DNA from: Erodium maritimum
Lineage: Eukaryota > Streptophyta > Magnoliopsida > Geraniales > Geraniaceae
NCBI GenBank assembly: GCA_963921825.1
Contig: OY997589.1
Span: 70,912,523-70,976,522, forward strand
Direction: 5' to 3'
DNA: 64,000 bases
In this document: in pieces, positions 11,888 through 23,007 of the stretch
Layout of the letters: every line of letters starts with the position of its first letter
Position numbering within the stretch: position 1 is the first letter of the stretch
Notes under the pieces: generated by a model
What the model was told of the DNA's origin: nothing
Database searches by the model: none
Seen by the model: only the letters and a program-made list of their open reading frames with translations
Program-made: the position numbers and the translations under genes

Positions 11888-13228
11888 GACGGAATTTTTA
11901 TTTTTGAAGAAATACGAGGAATATTATAAATTGAAAATGTTTACATATGACAAACACAGCAACAAGAAAATTGAAAGTACTAACAAAACATAAAATAAAA
12001 TTCCTCTTGTAGAATCATTTGTTGTTCGGAGGGTAGTACTGCGACAACGACCAATGATCACCGATATCGCAGCTCCAAACGTGATTTCAACGGCCGAGCA
12101 GACCCATTGTGGCTTTTCATAGTTGTGGACTAGGTATTCCCCCAGGATGTCAGCATGCACCGTTCTCCCTTGAATGATAGTGGTAGGGCTCCAAAACGCA
12201 GATTGTTGACCCCTGAACTGGTAGGGGGAACATTGAGTCGGTTCTTGGTGGTACCACTTTCATCCTACATCCAGGGGGACACTATAACCGACTGACCCCC
12301 TGGATCATCTCGCACTCATACCTTGAGGCGAGGGTGCTTATTGTCCCCCACCGCTGTGTATAAAGTGCCAACTGAACGAGTCCAGTCTCGAGTCGGGTCT
12401 GTAGATCGCTCCGAATAATTTTGTACCTAACTCGGGTCTGGAAGAGCTCCCGGACGGATCCGGATTAAGGCCCGACCCGATCCCCTACCCCGCCAGACCC
12501 GAGGGGCCCGACCCATCAGCAAGCCTGATCCGACCACCTTGAGCACCTAGCCCAGATCCACGAAGTACGCCCAAGCCCAACATTACCGCAGGCCCGTCCA
12601 ATCCATCTGTCCATGGGCTAGACCTTCGTCCCGCCTAGTTCTTGCTGGCTTCCAATAGCATCCCCGAGCCCGTCGACCCAACATGCCTAGTGTCCTGAGA
12701 AACCATAGTCTCCTCCCCCGGTCGTCCTGTCCATGTAGCTGGCACCTGATCTGGCGACCCCACCAGCCGTCACGTGGCTTGGTGTGACGATACATACACG
12801 ATAGTGGCTGGTAGTACCCCAGTGCCCCCAACCGAACTCCCTCCACCGTTTCTGTTCGATGGAAAGTACTTCAGCGCTCGCCAACCCGGCCCACGCAACA
12901 CCCCCGACCGGCCTCCCTCCTCCCAATGAGCTGAGAGCCGCATCTGCTCCTCCTCCGCCATCGTCCTGGGTGAGCCAGATCGAGACGGGATTCTCTCACA
13001 AGATGGAGAGCTCACCGGAAGAGCATCGATATTCTCCTCTTCCACGTCCATCAAGGGTCCTAACGCCGACCGGCTGGGCCTCAGCAAGCCCACGTTAAGC
13101 TCCCTCGTCCTCGCTTGACAGGTGATCAATCGAAGTCGTCATCATCGCCATTGGAGATCACAAAGCACTGTTATTCTCTAGGGTTACAGCATAGAGCTGC
13201 ATCATTAGATTCTTTTTTTTTCCGAGTC
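11888..13228 (-). mobile_element. short LINE-like insertion (copy E3), ends uncertain
   Basis: A GC-rich 1.3-kb block in AT-rich DNA, with a T-rich run near the left side as expected for a minus-strand retroelement. A 9-bp repeat, atagatgtt (11879-11887 and 13229-13237), could be the remains of a target duplication but is short. Near 12150 the antisense strand carries a block resembling the insertions at 419, 13426 and 38849. The longest minus-strand frame (13129 down to 12770, 119 codons) has no domain I recognise. Confidence 0.45.
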
Positions 13229-13237
13229 ATAGATGTT

Positions 13238-13411
13238 CATGTTACAATTTTGATTAGTAAATATTAATAAATAAAATTGATTTATATCTTTACCTACTAT
13301 ACTCTCAATCTTTTATATGGAAAGTCTTAAGGTCGACCTTAGATAAATATGTATTTATTGTATTTTAAGTGTATTATTGTTATATTATTTGTACGCATTG
13401 CATTACACTGT
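13238..13411. other. AT-rich spacer
   Basis: Short AT-rich interval between two retroelement insertions; nothing recognised. Confidence 0.5.
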
Positions 13412-13425
13412 TTTTTAATTCTAAT

Positions 13426-14906
13426 TTTTTTGAGCGGGTAACGAGAGTAATACATTAACAATATGAGGAACTCTTCGTAGGTACAATCCCAAAACGGGTC
13501 ACCTAAGAGAGACAACTAACAATTGAAAATATTGCACGAAAACAAAGTAACAGATCCACGCATCATGGAACAACTACTAGAATGAAAACTACTCTTTCAC
13601 CGAATTGTTTCAAGGGTGTCGATAGAAGAATGTTACGATAGCCACCAAAGCAACCGGTACAACGGCTGAAGAATGTAGGGGTAGGGCCAAGTAAACCCTA
13701 TGATCTGATTGGGCATAAATCGATTCTGAGTTGTGCTCCAGTAGAATATTGAAACCCTAGAGTGACGCCTCGGGCAGTCTTGTAACCAGGTGCTGAAATG
13801 GCTCAATTGGACTTTGCATTCTCCCAAGGAACCAACAGATGTCGTCCCCCCTCTAATGATAATGAGAGCCTTTAAAAACGTAAAATTATTGGTTCCCGAT
13901 GTGATTGAAGAATGTCGCGTCGGTACTTGATGGAACCGATTCCACCTTACATCCAGAGGGGCGGTACAACCGGCCGACTTCCCTCTGGACCACTTCAGAC
14001 TCATTCCGCGAGGCGAGGAGGGTGTGTTGAGCCCCCCGCCACTATAGATGATGTCCCTTCAGGAATGTCAATTGTCTGGGGCCGGCCCAAAATATGAGGC
14101 CCGACCCGATTATGGAACCCAGATGGTCCACCTCCCTGACTGGATCCGACCCAATAGTCTTGAACCGACCCGCCTTAGGCCCGGGAGCCTTGAAACGACC
14201 ATGACCCGGCCCGTGACCCATTTCCAGTCCACTGCCCAACTCCCCTGGCCCGGATCAGCCTGCCCGCCCAAACCCAAGACTCCCTGTACCTCTCTGCTCC
14301 AAGCCCGACCTGGTCATATCCATATTTTATCGGGCCTCGGTCCAATAAGGAAAAACGAAGGCCTGGCCCGTGATCCCCTTGCCCAGATCCCCAGGTGACC
14401 CTCGTCACTCTCGCCGCCCCGCCCCCTCCGATTGGTCATGTGCCCCTCTGGTGTACGAAAAACGGTGCCTTGAGAATCTGACATTAGCTTCCAATCAGCT
14501 TTCTGAATCCACCCCCCAAAATGCCACTGTCGGAGTCGAAGATCTACTGCCGAACTTTTCCAACCGAGTTCCCCCTCTTGGCCCGGCACCCCCTCCTCCC
14601 AAAGCCCATGTCTGCTCTTCGTTTGTGTCTTAGGGACAGTCTCCTCCACTGCTCGACGAGTGGACAGAAACTGCCTCCTTCATCAAAGCGGTCCTAAAAG
14701 GAACCATCGTTGAAACGGGGAGAAATACATACCTATCAAGTCGTAGAAAAGGATCCTAGTCGTGGTGTTGAGGATCATGGTAGCCAGTGTTGCTGATCTG
14801 CAGGTGCCATCCTCCATCGCAAAAATCGATACTTGGTCTTCAAGAGAAAACCTAACGGCTGCGTCTTCTTGTATCAGTAAATTAGTTAGCTGCATATGTT
14901 GTCGTC
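13426..14906 (-). mobile_element. short non-autonomous LINE-like retroelement (copy E4)
   Basis: A 1.48-kb insertion between exact 14-bp direct repeats tttttaattctaat (13412-13425 and 14907-14920). The sense (minus) 3' end reads gttacccgctcaaaaaaa, close to the ends of the copies at 14993, 44697 and 51447. Its interior is GC-rich with a CCGACCCG-rich stretch (about 14090-14300). It has short frames only and no RT domain. Confidence 0.7.
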
Positions 14907-14992
14907 TTTTTAATTCTAATATGAAGTCTATAATATATTGTTAGTTTTTCTCATGTGCATTCATCTCACGTATTTATAAATTCATGTTACTT

Positions 14993-16430
14993 ATTAACAA
15001 TAATCTAATTAAACTTGTTAATTTGGTAGAAAAAAAGCTCTCTTCTAACCTTAGGGTTTCCTTCCACCGTCACCTTCACCGGAGTCGGTTTACGTCTGCT
15101 GTGCTGCTCTTCCCATTCGTCTGATCCGATCGCCGCTGCCGTCACTCACGCCAACAACCATACCGACGTCCTTATCCGCCTCGTTATCTTCCCCACCGGC
15201 TCTCTCCCTCCCAGCTTTCACTCAATCCTCTCCAACAGATATGGTTCTCCCAGATTTACGCCGTCAACACGTTGGAGTGTGCCCTAGGTCGCCATGGATG
15301 CCGGAGACTCCCCCCCGGCCTCGCCCCATCATGCCCGGCCTGACCATGACGTCTATGGCCATGTGCCGCCGCTATGGGTGGTCCATGCAGGGAGGAGCAC
15401 CGGGACCGATGTGGTCGCACCTGCCGCTCTGGATCAGAGCACCTTCGCTGGAGCCAGACCGGTTTATCGAGGCACACCACTGGAACCACCGTCCGCTAGG
15501 GTTGGGATCAGAAAAACCCTCAAAAGGGCTTCCATTATCGGGTCCTGGCCCCCGTTCCCCCACCGGAGTGTCCCGTTCCACCGCCTTATCTGGGAACCCT
15601 CCCGTCGATTCGGTTTCCACGGCCACAGGCACAACCTAGGGGATATGTAAACCCTAGGGTGCATGCAAACCCTAGGGTGTGTATGCAAACTCGGGTAACC
15701 GTGGTACTCCGTCTAGGGTTTTGGGGCCAATTCCGTTGGTATCCAAACGACATGGAATGGTGTCATCACGGCCCAGGCCACAGTCGCCGATCAGCCGAAG
15801 GGAGACCTCACCTAACCCCATGCTGCCTGGTAGCCCAAGGCCCCCGGTGAATCGTTATGCACGCGACACACCTTTGGTCCGTCGGGGGATTCTGCGATTC
15901 ACTCCCGGCATTGGACCTAGACCCAGGAAGATCAAGACAGGACATAAGCCAGCGGCCCTAGATGGACCAGATGAGATCCCGACGCCGCTAGACACTACTG
16001 GACAGGAACAGGAAAGGTTTTAAACCCGAGGGGCTATAATCCCCCGGGGGATGAATGATTCCCCATGGCGGGAGTGGGGAGGACCGTCAGGAGCCTATAC
16101 CCACAGACCCGGGACAACTGTAGCTAGGAGGTCTCGGGGAATCCGCAGTAAAGGCTAAGTTTCCATCTATTTTCATTGCATTAGGTCGAATAATACTTTG
16201 GCTAATTAGGTTTAGTTTTAAGGTCTATTTTTTGTTTGAAACGTTGGATCGAGGAACTCTTGAGTTTGGATCTGCGAAACAAAGCAGACTATATGTATGG
16301 AACCATGTGCACCCGAGGGGCTACGGCCGGTTGGGACATAAAGCTGGTATCCGGGACTGTTATGTCACTCCTTGTAAGCCTGATATGAAATCGTAATACA
16401 ACTACTTCTTTCCCGTTTCAAAAAAAAATC
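14993..16430 (+). mobile_element. short non-autonomous LINE-like retroelement, plus orientation (copy E5)
   Basis: A 1.44-kb insertion between 12-bp direct repeats ttcatgttactt (14981-14992 and 16431-16442). The sense 3' end is cccgtttcaaaaaaaaa, the same terminal pattern as the minus-strand copies. The 5' part (15048-15300) resembles a 5' UTR or start of an ORF1, with an ATG at 15241, but the frame is broken and no domain was recognised. It is the only copy of this class in plus orientation. Confidence 0.65.
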
Positions 16431-16442
16431 TTCATGTTACTT

Positions 16443-16599
16443 TATAATAATAAAAAATTAACATTATTTTCTCCAAAAAAAAATATCCTAACAAGAACCA
16501 TATTACACCAATAACATTTGGAACCTTGATTTATACTCTTTTACGTGGGAACACTGTTTTCTTTTCTTTATTGTAACTACACATGCTATTTTTATAACA
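16443..16599. other. spacer before Harbinger element
   Basis: Short AT-rich interval with no recognised feature. Confidence 0.5.
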
Positions 16600-16904
16600 T
16601 AAGAGCACGCACAACAGGCAGTCCGGATCGCGTCCCGCGGGCCGACCTGCATTTTTGTGGGACGCAGGACACGAGTCGTCCCGTTGTGGGACGTTTTTTC
16701 GTGTCTCGCGTCTTAAAAAACACGGGCCGGGCCTAGTCCTGCGTCTCGCAAATCCGGGACAGGCCGAGGCTCGCGTCCGGCGTTTCGGGTCCGAAGGCCA
16801 GCCCATAGCAGACCGCCATGTGGTGTTTCGAAGAAAAAAAATATTCCGACCGTTGGGCAACGGTCAGAAAACGGTAATATTTATTTTTTTTAACTATCAA
16901 ATTT

Positions 16905-19562
16905 TGTCACGCCCCAAATCCGGTTCTTGCCCGGACTCGAGGCATGACTAGTAATAAATGATTTAAAAGGCGATAATTCAACAATATGTTCCTGAAAATA
17001 ACTCCAATATGAAACTCAAATCCACAACATTCGGTTTAAAACATAAATAACCCTCCAGGGGTGTAATAATAATCCTCCACAAGGTTTGTTCCAAACAGAA
17101 ATAAAATGAAATCGAAGTCTCTATAGACACCCACACCAAGAAGCTCCCGAGCCTCTACTCCTCAATCAAGCCTGTAAACACAACAATAAACTCACAGGGG
17201 TGAGCTTGCGCTCAGTAGGGAAAATACATAACAAGGTGGACTTTAAACTCAATAAATTCATCAGCAAAGTCAGCAAGATAAGTCTTGACAGTCACAAGCA
17301 ATAGGTAACCCAATCAATGCCGTGGCACATGAAGTCACCACCCTCCGATCCACATATGATGTGTCCTCTCGGATTTTCCCTCAAATCCAGAGGAGACGCA
17401 TATCATTGAGGCGACCGGAAACAACCCTTCGGGGCGCTTATCATCGGGATTCTCATAAACGTCTCCAAAGGATTTTATGTCATAGGGAACCAAGGTAATG
17501 CTCTCACAGGACGCATACCCTTGGGTGAATCAACAAGTACCCATTATATCATCCTACACCGGACTCCTCAACGGTGTAGGTACCCTACCGTATCAACAAT
17601 AATCATTATCTCATCCTACATCGGACTCCTCAACGGTGTAGGCACCATACCGTATCAACAATAATCAAACGACAATTGAGTAACGCACTCAACCGAAACA
17701 CGAAGCAATCCCATCCCAACAACCACCAATTCACTATCACAAATAGCTCACACATCACCGTTTCACCGCAAAACACAGCACACGAATCACACAGTCATAA
17801 CTTACCGTTCACTTACCAGTCTCGACCCATCGGGGCATCGATCACCTGATTGCACCGCTCGGTACAACCAGTCATACTCGATGCTCCAAGCAATCATTCA
17901 AGTACAGTCAACAGTCCAATACGAGTTCAATCAACCAAACATGAAAACCTTCAAACGGGCATTCAAATATACAAGTCAACTAGTTCCATTAGACTCTTTA
18001 GCCTATCCACTAAGCAATCAAACAACCAAGCATGTGATCCTAACACACAACTAATCCGAGGGCTTTGCCAAGACCGCTCTACCAGTAAAAAAATTCCCAA
18101 GTATTGAAAGCGAGTTACACTAGTGATTGGCATCCTATTCATTCACCACTAGACACTTCCGGTTATTAGTAATTGAAAGACAATTATGCTAGTTATTCGC
18201 ATCCTATAGGCATTTCTAGGACCTTTCCGATTTTATTAGCCTAACATGCATACTAAGCATTTAAACGAGAGGTTAGGACTTTCCCTACCTCGAGGTCTTC
18301 CTCGCAACACTCTGATGATAAGCCCGGTGGTCACCACTCCGTTCTTCACTCGGGTCCCGGTGTGATCCTTGCTCCTCTAGCTTGATCCCCAAAGTCTTGG
18401 ACACAAAGAAACGTTAATTAGACTCCACTTAAACAGCAAGAAAGACCGCCAAAACCCTTCAAAGTTCAGCTCAAAACCAAGATCAACCAAGGTGAAAAAC
18501 CCCCAAAGAAACCCCCACCCTGCTCGGCCACGGACCTGGTCATGGATCCGTGACGCCAACCATCACGGTTACCGTCACGGACTCCCTCACAGAGCCATGA
18601 CGTCTCCCGTCACGGGATCCGTCACGGATCCATGGCGCACCAGGGCAGTTTCGCCCTTCTTCAACCTCCAGCTCATTTTCTTCGAAAAACCAACTTCAAA
18701 CTCCAAATTTTACCCCTTCCAACTACCAAAACAGTCCAAATCCTTCAATACTCCTCTACCCATGGTAGGAATCAACAAATAAGAAAGTTTCTAATGATTC
18801 ATCAAATCAAAACCAACTGAAAAGCTCCAACAAACTAAGGATTTCTCCCAAAAACACAACAAAGATTCTTATCAACAACATCTCCCACCATTTCTACTCA
18901 AACCCAACAACATCTAGCAATTTCACCAAAAAACCCATGAAAAGAGATGAAGGGAAATGAGGATTTAGAGAGTTCCATTACCTCTAGAAGAGTGAGATGA
19001 AGAAGATGGTAAGGATTTTGAGAAGGGATGGCTAGATGAAGACTTCAAGTGGCCTCCTTTTCCTTGATTCTTCTTCAAAGCTCCATGGGAGCTCTTCTCC
19101 CTTTCTCCTCCTCCAAATTTCGGCTACACCACAAGAATGAGTTGATTTTGCTCTTCCAAACTCAAATAATACCTAGATGTATCAAATGACTAAAAGCCCT
19201 TGAGCTAGAATCCCTTGTAAAAGCTTTTGGGAGGGTATAATGGTCCAAGACCACTCCCCTCCCTCCCTTCCAACCAAAAAGGGACAAGTGTCCAAGTAGG
19301 TTATTTAGTTTTCCAAAATAATTTCCAGCACAATAAAATAATGCTTTTAGTCGATAAAAAGTCTCGTTTTGACCAAAATTGACTTCCTTCAACATTATAC
19401 TCAAACGAAAGGAATTTCTCCCCTTAAGCCAACCGTGATGATGGCTAAGTCGTTTGGGTCCCGGAAAAGTCCCGAGTGACTTCTTGAGTCACCGGTTGAC
19501 TTTCCGGTAGCAAGTCAAACTTGCTTGAAAAGCCGCCGGTCCGACCGGGAGCGGGTCTTACA
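16905..19562 (+). mobile_element. solo LTR S1 of a long-LTR retrotransposon family
   Basis: A 2,658-bp sequence that starts TGTCACGCCCC, ends GGGTCTTACA and is flanked by the exact 5-bp duplication aattt (16900-16904 and 19563-19567). TG...CA ends plus a 5-bp duplication and no internal coding region fit a solo LTR. Four more members lie in this window (33016, 45312, 47936, 55966). It has two copies of a repeat of about 75 bp (about 17540-17665), a GTGAGC..GCTCAGTAGG motif (17200-17220) and a cluster of GTCACGG/CCGTGAC palindromes (about 18530-18640). Ty3/gypsy, perhaps Tekay-like, is a guess from LTR length and ends only. Confidence 0.85.
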
Positions 19563-19580
19563 AATTTAATAATTTCTAAC

Positions 19581-19590
19581 CCTATAAATA
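19581..19590 (+). promoter_or_regulatory. TATA box of the Harbinger SANT gene
   Basis: cctataaata lies about 90 bases upstream of the ATG at 19682. Similar TATA-leader arrangements precede plant Harbinger accessory genes. The solo LTR ends only 19 bases upstream, so any upstream promoter elements have been displaced by 2.66 kb. Confidence 0.5.
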
Positions 19591-19681
19591 CCCCAACCCC
19601 ATTTTCATTACTCACTCATTCTCCAATTTTACTATCCCATTCCCAAATTCCACTCTATCATTCCTAATATCCTCGTGAAAA

Positions 19682-19870
19682 ATGTCGGACGAAGAAAATA
19701 CCCGTTCACATTCATCGAATGACGGACAACGTAGGGCGGATGACGAACAACGAAGGTCGGACGGTTTGGATTGTCCCCCGAGGATCTAGTAGGCAGCCTC
19801 CACAATATGTTAACACAACCTGGTGAGAACTCTGCTTTCTCCTCCTACATGCAACTGGATTCGAGCTCAG
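19682..19870 (+). pseudogene. probable first exon of the Harbinger SANT gene (frameshifted)
   Basis: The ATG at 19682 opens a short polar frame (MSDEENTRSHSSND...) that stops at about 19790. A +1 shift continues as EDLVGSLHNMLTQPGENSAFSSYMQL. The sequence ctcag/gtactt at 19871 could be a splice donor leading to the main frame at 19945. I infer a first exon with one frameshift, but the exon structure is not proven. Confidence 0.4.
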
Positions 19871-19944
19871 GTACTTTCAAACTATCATTTAGTGTTTAGT
19901 TTATTGTTTTTTATTTTTATTTTTTTGTATTTTTATTTTTTTAA

Positions 19945-21051
19945 TTGATTGTTGTAATTTATTTTTCAATGTCAATTTCACCAACCCCAATTCCACCCAT
20001 TGCAACCATAATTCCACCCATCGCAACTGCAATGGTACTAGCCGCCGCGCAACGTTACCAGCCGCCACCGCTTCCACCACAATACTATTCGTACCCCGAG
20101 TACCCACTACACACTAGCACCCGTATGTCATCACAGTCATCCTCTATCGAACCTTCCCAACAACGACCTCGAACAACAACACAACCACGGAAGAAATGGA
20201 CCATCGAGGCGGACAAGCACCTCATACAAATGTGGTTCTCGACAACAAAAGACCCGATTATGGGAAACTCCCAAACCGGAGACACATTCTTGTGCACTGT
20301 TGCGAACAAGTACAACACGACCAGAGAACACCCCTATTTCGGGTGGAATGCGATCAAGAAACATTGGGCCTCACATCAGTCGCGGACAAGGATGTTCCTC
20401 GATTATTTGAAGATCTCGAAGTCCGAGTACCACAGCGGATGGAACCATGATGACCACATGAGAGCGGCGAAGAATATGTGGGTCGATACCCCGGAGCAAG
20501 AGAGACCGGCTAGTCACCCGAAAACATTCGACCTCGATCATTGGGTTGAGTTGCTAGAGAGCGATAAGAAGTTCGATGTCGAGGAAGGCACCATGGCTAA
20601 TGTACGCCGACAACGCCAACAACGACAACGCTTGGATGGGGCTGGGAATTATAGCTCAACCCCACCCACAATTACATGTGAAAATTACACACATGTCGTT
20701 GGTGAGTCTCAACCACCAAAATGGGCATCTTGCGATCTCAACGAGGAAAGTGAGGTCCCTCTCAACGAAACACTCCCCTCCCATACGATCGATACAGGTC
20801 GCTCTCAAACACCTCGTCAAACGCGACTGTTGGGAAAGAAGGCTTCGAAGAGGAAGGGAAACAACCTCACGGACCAAATAAGTGCCATGGCGGAGCTGGA
20901 ACGATCAAGGTCCGAAGGCAACCTAGAAAGGACCCGCCTATTTCACCAGTTAACTGATAAGTGGGAACAATACTACGAAAAATACAATGCCTTGGACGAA
21001 AAGGATACCTCCAACTTTGGAAAAGGATACCAGATAAGTCCTGAATTTTGA
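19945..21051 (+). CDS. Harbinger SANT/Myb-like DNA-binding protein
   Basis: A 368-codon open frame encoding the accessory protein that, in PIF/Harbinger elements, binds DNA and helps bring the transposase to the nucleus and element ends. Residues 1-60 are Pro- and Tyr-rich. Residues about 84-145 form the SANT/Myb-like domain (KKWTIEADKHLIQMW ... YFGWNAIKKHW ... RTRMFLDYLK). From about 165 on it resembles the NAM-associated C-terminal region of plant proteins of this class, with an Arg/Glu-rich helical end (about 305-350). The true start could be the internal Met at 19969 or an upstream exon. The frame is uninterrupted, but the partner transposase is missing, so it could act only in trans. Confidence 0.75.
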   Translation: MIVVIYFSMSISPTPIPPIATIIPPIATAMVLAAAQRYQPPPLPPQYYSYPEYPLHTSTRMSSQSSSIEPSQQRPRTTTQPRKKWTIEADKHLIQMWFSTTKDPIMGNSQTGDTFLCTVANKYNTTREHPYFGWNAIKKHWASHQSRTRMFLDYLKISKSEYHSGWNHDDHMRAAKNMWVDTPEQERPASHPKTFDLDHWVELLESDKKFDVEEGTMANVRRQRQQRQRLDGAGNYSSTPPTITCENYTHVVGESQPPKWASCDLNEESEVPLNETLPSHTIDTGRSQTPRQTRLLGKKASKRKGNNLTDQISAMAELERSRSEGNLERTRLFHQLTDKWEQYYEKYNALDEKDTSNFGKGYQISPEF

Positions 21052-21472
21052 AACTTATGTAAGAGATAGAAGCTGAAATTACAGCTCTTCGACAACAACA
21101 AGAACCACCACCACCACAATAATTCTTGAACTTGTGATTGTATTCTTGAACTTGTATTTTGTTGGGTTGTATTAAAAGGGGACGAATACAAGTTCATTTT
21201 TATTCGTGTTAAATTTATTGATCATTATTTTATATTATCGTTGCTTTTTTTAGATTTATTTCAATTTTATATAATATTAACTGTTTTGATAAAAAATTAA
21301 ATAAACAGCAAAATATCAATTAATTAACCAATCAGCATCCACTAACAATCCAGAACTCACCATTGTAAAACACGATTTATTTTGAGGCATGCATCCTATT
21401 ATTTTGTACCGTCAACATCCAAGCCTATAATCCAAACCTATAACCCAAGCCTTTTCGTTGTACATGCTCTAC

Positions 21473-22037
21473 CCATTTTTGTCAAACTTTTTGGACCAAC
21501 TAAGATGGGAAGAGTAAACCCATGTTCCCACACTTTCCATAGTTTAGAATGTTCGAATTTTATATGTTTCTTATCACTGTTCTGACAAAGAATAAAGTCC
21601 ATTACACTTATTTTGCTACTTGGAGAGGCCTTGAGTTAAGGAGCGATTGTCGTAGTGAATGGGACCCACACACATGTTTTTGTACCTAACCCTCGTTCTT
21701 CCACATAAGCCATCTCTTTCAACTTCTGAAATTATTCCCCATCTCCTCTTACTACTCATTTCGTCACATTAATTATTTGTTTTCATTAATTGCATCAATC
21801 TCAATCAGTTTTAATTCCTTGTTTTCATCAATTGGATCAATCCGAATTAGCACATAAAACTATCAAAACTTTCATTGCAACATCGGGATTTACACATCCA
21901 TCGAAAGCCACACGCCTAATATCCAAAAAAGGGAAGAACAAGAACCCCTCCATAACTCTAAAAACAGAAACACTTATTTCGGGTATATACTATATATTAT
22001 TTTACACATGACAGCCACTGGAATTAGATTTCTTGGA
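21473..22037. other. intergenic DNA downstream of the PMEI gene
   Basis: AT-rich; presumably the 3' flank of the minus-strand PMEI gene. No clear AATAAA was found close to the stop on the minus strand, and no repeat boundary is visible. Confidence 0.45.
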
Positions 22038-22631
22038 TCAGTGACGAGAAGCGAATTGATTGATCAAAGACAGAGCGTTGCTGGTGACTTGAGCGACATT
22101 GACGACCTGTGCCCTGACGGAGCTTTTGATCTTGCCGTCCAAGCCCTTTCCGGCGAAGCCGTCGGCGCAAGTGTTGACGTCGGTGAGGGCGGCGCTGACC
22201 CAGGTCTGGACATTGCTCATGTGCCACACGAAGTCGTCGTCGTTCCTGGCACCGCCGAGGCTCTTGAGCTCCTTGACCGACTTGGTGAGGCGGTCCACGG
22301 TGTCGCCCATCTCCTCGATGCAGTCGTCGATGGCCTCGTACTCCCTCTTCTTCAATCCCCTCATCTTCCTCACCTTGGCCACGAAGGTGCGGGCGAACTG
22401 GGCCCGGCCCTGGCTCACGGACAGGGCCGTCTGGGCCAGCTGCCGTGGGCTGCGCTGGATGGTGCTGCTGTACACGGCCAGGGACTGCACGCACAGCGCC
22501 GGGTAGGTGGTGCTTCTGCAAGATGTTTTCAGGAAGTTAGATGGGGCGGTCCGGGCGGATCTGGCCGTGCCGGCGAGGTACAGCACGGCGGCCCAGAGGA
22601 GGAGGAAGAGGACTGGGCCACTTCTTGCCAT
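22038..22631 (-). CDS. secreted PMEI-domain protein (pectin methylesterase or invertase inhibitor)
   Basis: A single-exon gene for a 197-residue protein. I chose the ATG at 22631 because it gives a classic signal peptide (MARSGPVLFLLLWAAVLYLAG, cleavage near residue 26); the frame upstream is low-complexity 5' leader. The mature part has the four conserved PMEI cysteines at 38, 47, 104 and 155, which in the family form two disulfides (38-47 and 104-155). The length fits the small single-domain inhibitors. Such proteins act in the cell wall and block either pectin methylesterase or acid invertase; sequence alone does not tell which. The coding region is GC-rich compared with its surroundings. 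A TATA box lies about 90 bases upstream. It is the only convincing host gene in the window, with a Harbinger element 570 bases downstream and a retroelement about 380 bases upstream of the ATG. Confidence 0.92.
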   Translation of the reverse strand: MARSGPVLFLLLWAAVLYLAGTARSARTAPSNFLKTSCRSTTYPALCVQSLAVYSSTIQRSPRQLAQTALSVSQGRAQFARTFVAKVRKMRGLKKREYEAIDDCIEEMGDTVDRLTKSVKELKSLGGARNDDDFVWHMSNVQTWVSAALTDVNTCADGFAGKGLDGKIKSSVRAQVVNVAQVTSNALSLINQFASRH

Positions 22632-22717
22632 TTTCTTTCTACCGTGAAGATGGGATTTGTTGTGTTTGTGTGTTTGATTTGTAGAGTGGATGTGTGAAAT
22701 TGGGAGTGGGGAGAGTT

Positions 22718-22726
22718 TATTTATAG
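22718..22726 (-). promoter_or_regulatory. TATA box of the PMEI gene
   Basis: On the minus strand this reads CTATAAATA, about 87 bases upstream of the PMEI ATG, a normal spacing for a plant gene with a leader of about 50-60 bases. Confidence 0.7.
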
Positions 22727-23007
22727 AGGGGATGGAGCAGTGTGTGTGTTTTACCTTTTGTCCTTGCACTTCTTTTTTTCCATTTTGTACGGATTTGTGG
22801 ACCGAAAAAAAGCATAGTGAACATATCATATGGTGAGGTTACCTCCTTTAAATTTTCTATTTTCAACCGAAAAATATCTTACTAAAAAAACACGGAAACA
22901 ACATCTATAAAAGACAAGCCAAAGGCTATCATCCATTCGCGTATCTAGTGGGAAAATACGTTGCTCATTACTGTCGTTGCCTTATTTCAACTTTATCTTA
23001 TGATTTT

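Larger units (their letters stand above)
16603..21469 (+). mobile_element. PIF/Harbinger-type element lacking a transposase, split by a solo LTR
   Basis: The terminal inverted repeats match: gagcacgcacaac on the left (16603) and the reverse complement of gttgtacatgctc on the right (ending 21469). Flanks are taa on the left (16600-16602) and tac on the right, an imperfect version of the 3-bp TWA duplication of this superfamily. It encodes a SANT/Myb-like protein of the kind paired with Harbinger transposases, but no DDE transposase. A 2.66-kb solo LTR with its own 5-bp duplication sits between the left end and the gene promoter. Without that insert the element is about 2.2 kb. Confidence 0.75.

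Noticed and set aside
14048-14649. Long overlapping frames on both strands in CCGACCCG-rich DNA
   Set aside because: GC-rich, stop-poor composition inside a retroelement; no domain, and frames on both strands are equally long.
22008-22697. 229-codon plus-strand open frame over the PMEI gene
   Set aside because: Antisense shadow of the GC-rich PMEI coding sequence; the minus strand has the signal peptide, four cysteines and TATA box.
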